64,000 nucleotides of DNA from contig NC_003075.7 in assembly GCF_000001735.4 (NCBI RefSeq), positions 4,279,001 through 4,343,000 of the forward strand, given 5' to 3'. The notes beneath the pieces are model-generated. The model searched no databases. It was given only the letters and a program-made list of their open reading frames with translations, and was not told where the DNA came from. The stretch is from Arabidopsis thaliana (Eukaryota > Streptophyta > Magnoliopsida > Brassicales > Brassicaceae). The translations under genes were made by a program, and so were the position numbers. Positions 1 to 11,513 of the stretch are shown here, in pieces. The first letter of the stretch is position 1. Every line of letters begins with the position of its first letter.

Positions 1-994
1 TAAAATGCAATCAACAGGGGATGCAAATAGAGGATACAAATAATAGGTAAATAAAAATACAATCAACAGGGGATGAAAATCAATCTAATAGAAGTTCTAA
101 GGATGGATTCATTGATAAGGGTAACTCTAGTGTTCATCAAATGGCTAATAGGCGAAAGGTAGATTTTCATGACGATAGATTCAAAAACTGGGTCAATCCA
201 CTCTCGTGACAGAGACCCCCATAACTCTACCACTTCCTAATCTCAACTCTTGTTGATGAAACATAGCAGAGCAGGGTTTAAGAAAAAATCTACCAAAGCC
301 AATAGGCAGACAAACCAATCCCTTGGCCGAGTCTACATATCTCTAGAATTCGTAAGTCAGACATCCACTTGAACGTCTTTTGGACGCTGGACGTCTTTGA
401 TCGAATCTCCACATTAGCCAGCGAAAACCGCATAGGGGCCAAGCGAATCCAGAAGGGTATAAACCTAAACACTAACCACCTAACTAACCAAGAGATTACC
501 CTAATCTAATCCGTCCTCAAGAACCCTAATCACTACTCAAGCAACATTCTCAAGAACACAAACCCAGAAATTACTAAAATCATACCAAAATGTAGATCTA
601 AACAAGCTAAACAACTTTACTTAAACAATCAAATGCAAAAACGAAATAGATTAAGAGTAATTAAAGTTTCAAAATTCATAAACACAAAGAAAAACTGAAA
701 GATAAAGCATAAATCCTTTGGACAAACCCCAAATGATCTATTTATACTAAAATGTTGGAAACCCTAGATTCACTAGAAGACAAGAGACTTGAGGCGGTTT
801 GGGCGAATACTCGACCTTGGGGATCGAGTAAAGAGGGTGCTGCAAAGTCTGCGCCTTTGTGTCTATGCTCCGACTGATCAATTGGTCGAGTAGATGCTTC
901 GTCCTCTCCTATTCGTATGCTCAGATGTCTGGTTGAGTGGGGAATGAGGAGGATCCGAAGACGCTTTGATAGCTCAACAAGTCTTGTAGAGATG
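1..994 (-). repeat. Partial Athila LTR, inverted
   Basis: Read on the minus strand, this stretch matches most of the right LTR of the neighbouring Athila (about 8476-9420). Shared landmarks include the block around GACGTCCAGCGTCC, the block TAAACCCTGCTCTGC and the block CTACAAGACTTGTTGA. Homology stops near 994, just before a gag region that runs on the plus strand. The piece is therefore an LTR in the wrong orientation to be the left LTR of the element that follows. It comes either from a second copy inserted head-to-head or from an inversion. The window edge cuts its other end, so its full length is unknown. Confidence 0.85.
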
Positions 995-1112
995 CTTCAT
1001 CATTTCGTCTGCTTGTTTTTGTGGTATAGGTACTAATCTTTGTGCATGCAAACTCGATCCAAAGGTTCTACACACCTACTACTTTTCAAAGACAGAATAG
1101 ACAGAATAGCTC

Positions 1113-2516
1113 ATGAATTACAAGAAACCAAAGCAAAGGCACCCTGTGATCAGCAAAAACCAGCTCCTATGGATCAACAGAAACAGACCAGTTGATGTTC
1201 AAGACCCACCTAATGTTGATCAACCAAGAAACATTGGTGCTGGTGATGCCCCAAGGAATCATCACCAAAGACAAGTGATACTGCCTCCACCAGTTCAAAA
1301 CAACAACTTTGAGATCAAGAGTGGTCTCATCTCAATGATCCAAGGAAACAAGTTTCATGGTTTACCTATGGAAGACCCCCTGGACCATCTTGACAGATTT
1401 GATCGGTTCTGTGGCCTTACCAAGATCAATGGTGTCACTGAAGATATGTTTAAGCTCAGACTATTTCCCTTATCTTTGGGAGACAAGGCACACCACTGGG
1501 AAAAGACTCTACCCCCAGACTTCATCACCTCGTGGGATGATTGTAAAAAAGCTTTTCTTGCCAAGTTCTTCTCTAATGCTCGCACAACTAGATTGAGGAA
1601 CGAGATCCCAGGCTTCACACAAAAAAACAATAAAACTTTCTGTGAAGCTTGGGAGAGGGTTAAAAGCTACACCACTCAATGTCCCCATCACGGCTTCAAG
1701 AAGGCTTCATTATTGAGCACACTCTACAGAGGAGCTTTACTAAAGATCAGAATGCTACTCGACACTGCCTCAAATGAAAACTTCTTGAACAAGGAAGTAG
1801 CAGAAGGATGGGAGTTGGTCGAAAATCTAGCACAATCTGATGGGTGCTACAATGAAGACTATGATCGCTCGGTGAGAGAAACTGGAGGAACTGAGGATAA
1901 ACAGAGCAAGGATATCAAGGCTCTGAATGAAAAGCTAGACAAGTTGTTGCTGACTCGACAGAAGTAGGTACACTACATCACCGATGAAGAGCACTTCCAA
2001 ATGCAAGAAGTGGGGAATGATCAAACTGAACAGTTGTGCTACATCCAGAACCAAGGAGGGCTCAACAAGGGCTACAACAACTACAAGCCCAACCCAAACT
2101 TCTCCTACATAAGCACTAATGTAGCTAACCCCCAAGATCAAGTGTATCCACCACAAGAAAATCAGTCTAAGCTTTTTGTTCAGTACAACCAAGGTTATGT
2201 CCCTAAACAACAGTTTAATGGAGGCTACCAACAGCAGAATCCACCACCAGCGTTCACTCAACAACCACAACAAGCCCTAGCAGCTCAAGATCCTGAAATT
2301 AAACAACTTATTCAACAGATCATTCAAGGACAAGCTACTGGCGCTATGGCTTTTGACAAGAAGATAGCTGAATTACATAACAAGATCGTTTGTTTTTACA
2401 ACGATCTAAATTTCAATTTCGAAGCTCTGAATTCCAAAATCAAGTATGTGGAGAGTCAATTTGCATCAACCTCTGCTCTGAAGCATCCTCAACAACTCCC
2501 AGGAAAAGCAGTCTAG
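1113..2516 (+). pseudogene. Athila-1 gag region
   Basis: This is the gag-like part of Athila-1. The product would be the capsid/nucleocapsid precursor of the element. It shows the plant retrotransposon gag pattern: a segment with [15 protein letters not shown], then the conserved block [20 protein letters not shown]-rich segment (about 2000-2300) follows, then a helical segment with LHNKI and LNSKI motifs. The same order is seen in the gags of the other two Athilas in this window. The region is interrupted and treated as a fossil. Confidence 0.8.
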
Positions 2517-2692
2517 AATCCTAAGGACTATGCTACTGCAAATGCTATCACCATCCACCAAGAAGATGAGTCTCCACCAAGTCATCAGACTCCGAATACT
2601 GAAGACAATATGATTCAAGAAGGGGGGGGGATTCAACTCAAATTGTTGCACCTGCCACCCATCAATTCATCTAGACTATAGAGCAAACACCT

Positions 2693-3835
2693 TTGCTGAA
2701 TACTCACCATTCTGGAAAAAAATTCAAAATTGAAAAACTCAAGAAGGATCAGAATCAAGAGATGATTAGTAGTGCCTCCACCAAAGAAACATATAAAAAG
2801 AAAGTCATCCAAGAAAAGCTTGATGATCCCGGTTCATTCACTCTACCATGTTCTCTAGGACTATTGACATTCAATAGATGCCTTAAGAATGGAAAGATTA
2901 ATCTGAACCTTGAAAAAGGCATTAAGATGAAATTTGACATCAGAAAAGCTTCAGGGAAATCAACAACAGGAGGTTAGAGTTTTGGGATTCAGGACATGGA
3001 TATTGACGAAGAAACAGAAGCTGAAACCCCACCAAGAGTTAACTATACTTCTCAACTCAGCAAGCTGAAGAGAACTTTTGACCACAAGAAGAGATCAACA
3101 GAAGGGTTAGTTCAGACTGAAGATCCTACAGAAGATGACTGGTATGAGATGAGAAAAAAAATTAAATGACAAAGCAGAGTCATAGAGGGATTATCTTCAA
3201 GGGTGATGAAGCTGAAAGATCAACTGTGGATGTTTGAAAAAAGAGTCAATAAATTTTCAGTGAGTATTGATCCAGAGAAGATGGAAACTGCACTAGCTAT
3301 TAAAGAGGACGAAGATTTCTCAACAGAATGGTTTGCACAAGAAGATCAGAAAGGAGTTCACTTAGAGAAAAGAAGCTTGGAGAGCAAGTTGTTGAGTGAG
3401 TAGGAAATCCCTATTCTGACTTATTCTCCAGGAGTGCCTAAACCGCCCACCAACCCCTCTACTGAAGAAGAACACTTGATTATTAATTCTGCTGCTGAAG
3501 AACTCCTGGAGCTTTGGGTTGGATATAAAGCTCAGGAGGATACAATTGGAAAATTAACTCATAAGATGGAAGAGTTAAATAGCACCATTCTGGAACTTCA
3601 AGAAATGGTTAAAGGCTACCCCAGTTTTGAAATTGAGGATTGGTCAAAGGAGCCTGGTTTAGAAGAAGAAGACTACTCTGTTGATCAGAAAGAAGCTTAT
3701 TTTGAAGAAAAATCAAATGAGTACTCATCTTACCATATGTCAAGAGAGGATGCAAAGTATGATTCAGGCACTGAAAATTCAACCATTGAAAATGAGGACT
3801 TCTCTGTTCCCCTCTTCAACCTTTTTTCTGACTAA
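2693..3835 (+). pseudogene. Athila-1 protease-proximal and linker remnant
   Basis: The start resembles the segment just before the retropepsin active site of Athila polyproteins (LDDPGSFTLPCSLG, compare LDPGTFVLSVTI in the element at 25.9 kb). No clear active-site triad and no RT follow. The rest is glutamate- and lysine-rich, with predicted helices (for example ELWVGYKAQEDTIGKL), and I cannot assign it to a family. It is a fossil piece, and the function of the second half is unknown. Confidence 0.45.
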
Positions 3836-3984
3836 GCTCTGTAAGAGTCAAGCTTAATGACTTAAAACAAGCTCACTTGGAAGGAAGTCCCATGTCTATC
3901 CATGTATATAACTTTCTATTTTCCTTGTTAATTTTGATGTTTTTGTTTAAGTGTTTCAGGTTTATTTTATTGACCCTGAGGAAG

Positions 3985-4190
3985 TCAACGGTCGAGTAAA
4001 TTCAAAACAAGTAAAGAATCATCTCAACCGTTGATCGAGTAAAGTGAGGAGGAGAGCTTTAAGCCGTTGATATGAATGACCAAATGAGAGAAGCATCACA
4101 ACCGTTTGATCGAGTGGCTTCTTGAGGTTTATTCTGGTCCGTTTGATCGAGTGATTAAAAGCAAAGCTTTCTCCACCGTCCGATCGAGTG
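3985..4190 (+). repeat. Repeated GATCGAGT motif ahead of ORF-1
   Basis: Five sites of the form (A)CCGTTTGATCGAGTRA lie at about 3991, 4033, 4108, 4145 and 4182, with spacings of roughly 37-42 bp or twice that. A degenerate site sits near 4065. The same core, read as ACTCGATC on the other strand, is clustered in the LTR of this element (8316-8465). The region lies between the linker remnant and ORF-1, where a promoter or splice acceptor for ORF-1 would be expected. Confidence 0.7.
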
Positions 4191-4303
4191 AAGAAACCAA
4201 AGAGACCACCTTGTGGACTCCGACTTTCTCGTGACCCGCCTCCATTGAAACGCTGCTGTCTCTTTGTCTTCTTGTCCCCCCCCATAATCGCTTTGGTCCC
4301 CCA

Positions 4304-6146
4304 TTGCAATTCTTGAACTCAACAACCTCATCTCTCCACCTCCCATACCAAAGCAATCTCAAATTCTTATATCTCTCTCTATCTCTTTCTCTTGCATTTC
4401 CTCTTTCTATCAAAAACTCAACAAAATCCATCTATTTTCTTCATCACTCAATGACAAACAGGCGCACGCTCCTGTCAAGGATCCGGAATAGAGCTCTCTC
4501 CCCATTGAAGAGGTACCCAACACCTTCTTCGTATGTAGCAGCTCGAGGACTTTCTGAACCATCACCCATGGGGTCGAGCAGGAGAGAACAAGCAAGTTTC
4601 AAGATCGATCACAGCGAATCAAGCCAAGAGGAGGAAGTGATGCAAGAAGAAGAAACTTTTAGCTCTCCCGTTGGAAATACTCGATCCCGAAGTAAGTCCT
4701 CTGCAAGGAAATTCTCCAGGAACAAGGCAGACATCACTCGAGGAAAGAAGCCCGTGGGGAGGAGGTTGGAACTGGTAGATGAAGATTCTAAGGAAGAAAT
4801 GGCTTCACCAAAGGAAGCTGATCAAACAGAGAGAGGAGGTGATGATGATTTGGAATCAGAGAAGTCTGCAACTCGAAACGAGTCCTACAAGCTGCTGAAG
4901 CACAATGATTTTTTAGGAACTCGATAGCCTCATCCCGAGACCATGGAGAGACTCGGCATCTATGATGATGTAGACTACATGTTTAAGCAGTGCAGCCTGA
5001 ATATTCACATGTTTCAGCCAATGGAGGGGTATGAGGAAGAGACCATCCAGTTTCTTTCATCTGTGGAATTGTTCTTATATGGGGAGTCAGAAGACGATAG
5101 AATCAGGCCAGACGGAAATTTGGGATACTTGGAGTTCTGTGTGTATGAAGTAGAGTATCGGCTTCTAATCGAGCATCTAGAGCTGATGTATGGATTTCCA
5201 AGCGGAAAAGACACGAGTCATCGTTTTGACAAGAGAGAGCTTTAGTCATTCTGGCCACGCTTGGGTCTAAACATGAGTTTTCATCCTCTAGGACCAAGAG
5301 CAACGAGATAAGGAGTCCGGTGGTTAGATACTTTCATAGGTCTTTAGCTAGTGCACTATTTGCAAGAGAGAGGAATGGGACCTTTGTCAATGGAGAGCTA
5401 GAATTAATGGAGACAGTGCTGCAGGAGCTACTTGGTTTAGCATCATATGGTACAGTTCTAGCTGGCGATCAGACAAACGCTTTAGTCTCATTCTACCTAA
5501 TCGAACATCTACTGAGTTACAGAGGATGGGCTAAAGGATTTAAGAAACCTGGAAGAATGGTTGTGGGAGGAGTTGTGACCCTAATTTTGAGAGCATGCAA
5601 TGTACCTCTGCATTCAAAGCCGATTCCTCCGAGATGGATTGATATGCAACACCTTATTAATTCCAAGAGTTTTTGGTCGCAGAAGAAGAATGGCCTTTAT
5701 AAATATAGGTTCGATCACCCCGCAGCATGACAATCTATTTTTTTCCTCCCAAATCCTGCTTCCACTTCGATCAAAGATGGTGGCAACATTGAGTTTTGCC
5801 ACCAGTGGAGAACCTCTATACTTTAGGTGATGAAGTTGTGCCGATGGAAAGATTGAATGATGATGATGCTCCAATCCATCATTCAGATAATGAGGCAGAA
5901 CCTTTGGACGAGTCTTACGCAACACAACAATTTTACTTTGAAGAGTACTCCGCGCCAAGGCAAAGTAAAGACTGGAAGGAAATTCACAAGCGCCTTGGTT
6001 TTCTCCAAAGGTGGTGTAAACTTCAAGACAAGGCTCTCGCAGCACTCAACAAGAAGTTTAACGCTCTTCAACTCAAGTTCAGCTGTTCTTCTTCTACTAC
6101 GGGGATGCCACCGGACATGCCTTTTAGGAGAAGCGGATCCACTTGA
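4304..6146 (+). pseudogene. Athila-1 ORF-1 (env-like) region
   Basis: This is the large extra gene of Athila elements, placed where env lies in retroviruses and annotated in Arabidopsis as 'ATHILA ORF-1'. A basic, serine-rich N-terminal part contains RTLLSRIRNRALSPLKRY. An acidic stretch follows, then the conserved globular part with LGIYDDVDYMFKQ, then ELLGLASYGTVLAGDQ. A C-terminal segment ends in coiled-coil-like sequence (LDKALAALNKKFNAL or similar). The homologous region on the minus strand at 21.2-22.5 kb supports the call. The frame is broken several times. The function of ORF-1 proteins is not established. Confidence 0.75.
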
Positions 6147-8128
6147 CACGAACCTATGCAATATGATCCGCCTTTGCCACCAAGATAGTCTTCATATAAT
6201 CCGAGAGAACACCATGTTGCACCTTCACCACTGAGACAATCATCTTTTGAACCTAGGGAAAAGGAGAAGAGAAGTAAGTTAAAGAAGCGTAGAAGGACAA
6301 GGAAATCGGATGCTCGGGCAAGCCACTCTACCGCACCACTTGAGGAGCCAATTGATCAACAACCCGAGCAAAGGGTAGAGCATCCAACTAACTCAAGTCC
6401 AGCACAACCAACTCCCTGGAGCTACACTAAGGAGAGCATGGATGATCTTGTCTCCGCCTACTTCACCTGATCGCTGAGGTAACACCACCTCAACCATTGT
6501 ATATAGCATCATCTTTTTATTTTTCTTTGTGTGTTGTTTGTTTTGGTCTTGAATTTTTTTTCAGATTTTTATTACACAAGGGACTGTGTAATTTAAGTTT
6601 GGGGGAGGGTTCAAGACATGTTTAACATTGTGTTCTCTTTTCTTATTTCAAATTTTGCATCAGCTAAGGCATATAAAAAAGCATAAAAATTTGAATTTTT
6701 TTTCAGAAAATGATTTCACAAAAACAAAGTGTCATGTAGACTGCATTTCATTTTACGATTGTATATAGAGTGCTTGCATTTAGGATTGCTCATTTGCATA
6801 GAGGATAATGATGATTTTAAACCGATAAGCATGATTTGATTCAATGAAGTAAGTTCAATGCTCAGGTTGTTAGTTCTCTGTTGCATAAACGATTGTTTCT
6901 CTAAAGTAAGACCGCACCCTGCTTTGAATTTACAACTTGACTATACTTCTTTGATTCGAAACTCGCTTATCTGATGCCATTCCCTATCTATTAGAACCTG
7001 AACTAAATTTGCAATTATCATGTCTATGCATGGTTTGTGAACTCATGGCTACCATATACATACTTGGATTATCTTATTCACTTCACCACCCTCTTTTAAT
7101 CCAAGTAGCTGACTCTCATGTTTTAGAGCAGTTTTCCATACCCTGAGCCTAGCCTTATTTCAAGCCAAATATCATTTGTGTGTGATTGTGAGGTCTTTTT
7201 CGATTGAGCTTGGTATAACGTGTTAGGAATGAGCCGACAAGAGCAGTCTTTCATGTAGACATAGCCCACGCTTTTTGGGTTAGCTAGGACTAGGTGGTGA
7301 CTTGTATTTGGGATTGGGGTTGTGTATGGATTGAAAAAATGGGAATGAGAATCATAATGAAATGAAATGAAAAAAAAAAGAGTAACAGTTTAGAGTTCTT
7401 AAGGGGGATACAAAAAGTGTTAGTCTAGTAAAGGGTTTGGAACTCAAAGAGAATTAGGCATTGTGATTTAAAAAAAAGGTAAAATGCCCTCTATACTAAG
7501 AATAGAAGAAAAGCCTTAAGTTTGTCAAAGTTAAAACCAAACCCGCTAGACTCTTGAATCGTTTTAAAGAAGAACCCCTTAGAACTTGAACCAAAAAGAG
7601 AAAGAATGAGAAAAAGAGTAGAGTTAGGATATCTATGGGACTGGGATCATCTTTTGAGCTATCATACTATATATCATTCGGTAGATGGGAGTCTCTTCTT
7701 GTATGTGTCCATTGGCTTTTACCTTTAGCATTTTGCTGAAGCTCAATCTATTCTCTGAGAGTCCCCTGTTACTCAACCAAATCATTAGAGGGACCATTTT
7801 CGTCTCTTAGCCTAAGCCCAAAACCAACTGAGGTCATAACCATTGCATTGCTTGATCCACTGTTCGTGCTTAATGAATGTTAGAGGGAATTGGTTGGTGT
7901 GAATGCTTGAATAGATTAAGGCAGGTTGTTAGGTTGCATTGTGACGAGTATGGCTAAAGTTTTTAAGTAAGGGTCTATCATCTTGCAACCTAGAATTAGC
8001 TACCAGGACATTGAGCATACCCGTTCTATATGCATGCTTCGGTTTTTGAATCCCCACCTTCAAACCTCTCCTTCAACTTAAGATTTTTTGTTTGCTTGAG
8101 GGCAAGCAAGAGATAAGTTTGGGGGAGT
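6147..8128 (+). other. Athila-1 3' noncoding region with polypurine tracts
   Basis: About 2 kb without a credible gene lies between ORF-1 and the right LTR. It contains an internal polypurine-like run (TTTGGGGGAGGG near 6600) and the expected terminal tract AAGTTTGGGGGAGT directly before the LTR. Before the tract is the phrase GCTTGAGGGCAAGCAA, which is also present before the LTR of all three other Athilas here. The 6520-6620 segment is closely matched at 50200-50290, which places both in the same part of related elements. Confidence 0.75.
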
Positions 8129-9664
8129 TGATAACACAGTATTTTACTCATTTTAGACATGTATTTATCATCATTTAGCTTAGTGATCACTCATTGTTTC
8201 ATATCATTTTGCATCACATTTAGCTTATTTTGCCAACTTAGGCATTTAGGATCATCTTGCATACATATTGCATCTTTTGGTGTGTGTTCAGGTGTAGAAG
8301 AGCTTAAAAGGATTCTACTCGACCAGTTCACTCGATCCAGGCAGCTATAGAGGAGGCAGCAATTCACTCAACCCCTGTACTCGATCCAGGCAGCCATAGA
8401 GGAAGCAGTAGATCAGTCTACTCGCCCATCTTACTCGATCCTCTACTAGACCCCTTTACTCGATCAAGGGCGACCTACTCTACAAGACTTGTTGATCTAT
8501 CAAAGCGTCTTCGGATCCTCCTCATTCCCCACTCAACCTGACATCTGAGCATACAGATAGGAGAGGAAGAAGCATCTACTCATCCAATTGATCACTCGGA
8601 GCATAGACACAAAGGCGCAGACTTCGCAGCACCCTCTTGTCTTCTAGTGAATCTAGGGTTTTCAACATTTTACAATAAATAGATCACTTTGGGATTTGTC
8701 CAAAGGATCTAGCTTTTATCCTTTAGTTTTTCTTTGTGTTCTTGAATCTTCAAACCTTAATTGCTCTTAATCTATTTCGTTTTTGTATTTCGTTCTTTGA
8801 GTAAAGTTGTTTAGTTTGTTTAGATCTACATTTTGGTATGATTTCATTAATTTCTAGGTTTGTGTTCTTAGTTATGTTGCTTGAGTAGTGATTAGGGTTC
8901 TTGAGGATGGATTAGATTAGGGTAATCTCTAGGTTAGTTAAGTGGTTAAGATTAGGTTACATCCCTTCTGGATTCGTTGGCCCCTATGCGGTTTTCGATG
9001 GCTAATGTGGAAATTCGACCATAGACGTCCAGCGTCCAAAAGACGTTCAAATGGATGTCTAATCTACGAATTCCAGAGATTTGTAGGCTATAGACCAAGA
9101 GATTGGCTAGTCTGTTTATTGGCTTTGGTAGATTGTTGCTTAAACCCTGCTCTGCTATGTTTCATCAACGAGAGTTGAGATTAGGAAGTAATAGAGTTAT
9201 TGGGGTCTCTATCACGAGAGTGGATTGATCCGGTTTTTGAATCTATCGTCTAGGGTATCTGCCTTTCGCCTGTTAGCCACCTGATGAACCCTAGTATTGC
9301 CCTTATCAATGAATCCATCCTTAGGACTTCTATTCTTTTTAGATTTATTTGTATTCACCCCCTGATTGCACTTTTATGTACCTGTTATTTGTGTCACCTG
9401 TTGATTGTATTTTAGTTCTTAAATTTGTTGCCTGTTGGTTCTACTCCACCCAATGATCTAGTAGGGCTCTTAAGTTCTTATTTTTGTTGTTTGAATCCTG
9501 ACCTAGGATTGTTACTAGAAACCAACCATCTTTATAATCTCGCTTGACTTAGTTGCTTCTATACACATCTTGATTGCTAGTAATAACAGTGGACTAGATT
9601 GACACCCCGTATAGCTGCATCGACATGTTAGTGTTTAAGGGTAATTGAACTGAACCTCACTTCA
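8129..9664 (+). repeat. Right LTR of Athila-1
   Basis: It begins TGATAACACAG right after the polypurine tract and ends ...CCTCACTTCA, giving the TG...CA ends expected of an LTR and a length of about 1.5 kb, usual for Athila. The U3-like part holds a cluster of ACTCGATC motifs (8316-8465) in 13-bp-spaced pairs inside a roughly 50-bp repeat. The rest matches the inverted piece at 1-994 and, more distantly, the LTR at 51768-53395. Confidence 0.85.
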
Positions 9665-9696
9665 ACAAATAAGTAGGCCTAAAAACTTACTTATCA

Positions 9697-11513
9697 ATCC
9701 TCTCTCCGTTCAGCAAACCATCTTGTCATCATAGTCCGTATCGCTTCTAACAGTCGAACTATGGGAAGATTTCTGGCTTTTGACATTGCTTTGTTCATTG
9801 ATTCCGCTATATTCGTAGTCATTAAATTGTACCTTTCACCGGGTAAATGAACATGCGCCTACATTTCAACACCCGCTCTTTGGAGGTATCCATGTAGGTC
9901 AGCATTACGCTCTTTAATCTCGTTGAACATGTCATTAAAATTAGTCAGACTATAACACCTTGCCGCTTTTTCACCAGAGGGAACATATGTTTTCCTCTTG
10001 AATTTTACCAAAATGTTTTTATACAAATGGTAAGTGCAAATTCCACGAGATGCCGATGGATACACTTCACCAATTGCTTTCCCTATTGACTTATGTCTGT
10101 CCGAGATTATCGCCACATCAGTTGCGTCAGGAATAGCAACTTTGAGTTGCGTAAAAAACCAACGCCAAGATTCATCATTTTCAGTGTCAACTACACCAAA
10201 AGCTAACGGAAAAATTTGAAAATTACCATCGTGAGCTAGAGCTGTTAGAAGCGTCCCTTGTAACTACCATGGAGAAACGTACCGTCGACAACAACAAATT
10301 TTCGTATGAAAGGAAAGCCATCGATATTGGCACCAAAAGCAATGAATAGATAGTTGAATCTTTTACTCTCATCAATTTGAAGACGCGTGATTGTACCCCG
10401 ATTTGAAGGCAGTTCTTCAAACTACTATCAAGGGTTCACAGATTTAACTCCCTTGGAAACCTTAGTGTCTTTTATGACTTTCAATAACCCATATGTTGAC
10501 ACAAACATATTAATTGATAAGTCAGCCATAATATATTTATAACTCAGGCAAAATGTAATACAAGTCAGCCACAAAGTGATGTTAAGTCAGCCGAAAAGAG
10601 TCATAACTCAACCGGAATGTAATTATATGTCAGTCATAATATATCTATAATTCAACCATAATATATATATAAGTCGGCCATACAATAATCAGTAAGTCAC
10701 CGAAACATTGTAATTACCTTTACTCTAAAATGTTTACTGATAATTATTCCGACAGTTTTTCGTCTAACATCCGGACCAACGTCACCAAGATAGTCCTTGT
10801 AAAGATCTCCCAAACCATCAGGTGTTGCTTATGAGGATCGATCAGAATGTTCCGTCACAGAACATGTGTGCTCCGAATTGTATATACGGACATAAAAATA
10901 ACGCTCTCCGTACACAGTAAAGTTATCATTATCAGATGAGGCACCGTTGGAGTCGTCAAAACATCAAACCGGCTAGAAAATTCATCATCTTTTTCTTCGT
11001 CACCTGCTTCTTCGTCGCCTACTTCTTCGTCAGCTGCTTCTTCGTCACCTGGTTCATCGTCTTGATAATCGTAACATAAACCTTCAAACCCCCCACCCGG
11101 AACTTCGAATCTAGATTCTACTCTTGAGTCAGAACCCATTGGCTGATTCTTCATTCCTCTGGATCCGTCCTTCCAACTAATATCCCTTGACTCTTTCGCC
11201 GTAAACTCCACACAGAGACGTAGCTAATCGATTTTCATCAAACATAGATAACATTGAAACTGTCGATCCTTAGAGACATAAACTGGTGGAGTATCAAGCG
11301 GCATATTTTCAGAGTCTTGTTGGAGAACATGTAACTCAGCTTTAACTGATGGGTCAAGTGATTCAATCCGTAATCATCGAGCACCAACTTCAAAAGCCTA
11401 TCGTGCGCTACTAGCTCCACAATTCTACACCCTCTTTGGTTGGGGTTAAATACGAATATCTCTTTCTTAACCCAAATACCGGAAACAACTATGACAGGAA
11501 CCGGATCAGCCAT
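9697..11513 (-). pseudogene. MULE-A transposase (MuDR-type), broken
   Basis: DDE transposase of a Mutator-like element; it would cut and paste the element in the nucleus. Reading from 11513 downwards there is a PB1-like N-terminal exon (VVSGIWVKKEIFVFNPNQRG, then LKLSYMFSNKTL). An acidic repeat of GDEEA units follows, then an exon containing YLGDVGPDVRRKTVGIII. After an apparent intron filled with a 22-bp array comes the MULE catalytic core, with VVVDGTFLHGSYKGTLL (first catalytic Asp, about 10285), IISDRHKSIG (second Asp, about 10100) and TTNIAESMN near 9800. An in-frame stop (IDxLRL) and frame changes lie at the exon 1/2 junction, and the C-terminus is missing. It cannot be functional as it stands. 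Confidence 0.85.
10519..10715. repeat. Nine-unit, about 22-bp tandem array inside MULE-A
   Basis: The units start at 10519, 10541, 10562, 10584, 10605, 10627, 10649, 10671 and 10694, so the steps are 22, 21, 22, 21, 22, 22, 22 and 23 bp. Each starts with a variant of AAGTCAGCC or AACTCAACC and ends in an AT-rich tail (ATAATATATAT or similar). The array lies between two transposase coding blocks, in what reads as an intron on the minus strand. The same nonamer is scattered through the element's 5' flank. Confidence 0.9.

Larger units (their letters stand above)
995..9664 (+). mobile_element. Athila-type (Ty3) LTR retrotransposon, broken, 'Athila-1'
   Basis: In order on the plus strand it has a gag region, a protease-flanking and linker region, an ORF-1 (env-like) region typical of Athila, a long noncoding 3' region ending in a polypurine tract, and a right LTR. 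No reverse transcriptase or integrase is recognisable, so it looks like a non-autonomous derivative. The left LTR and primer-binding site are not present in normal orientation. The right end abuts MULE DNA at 9665, so it apparently sits in that MULE. The element is clearly broken, with several interruptions of its reading frames. Confidence 0.85.

Noticed and set aside
10519-10715. CRISPR-like array
   Set aside because: Repeats and tails are both degenerate with a 22-bp period, there are no distinct spacers, and the context is a plant transposon.
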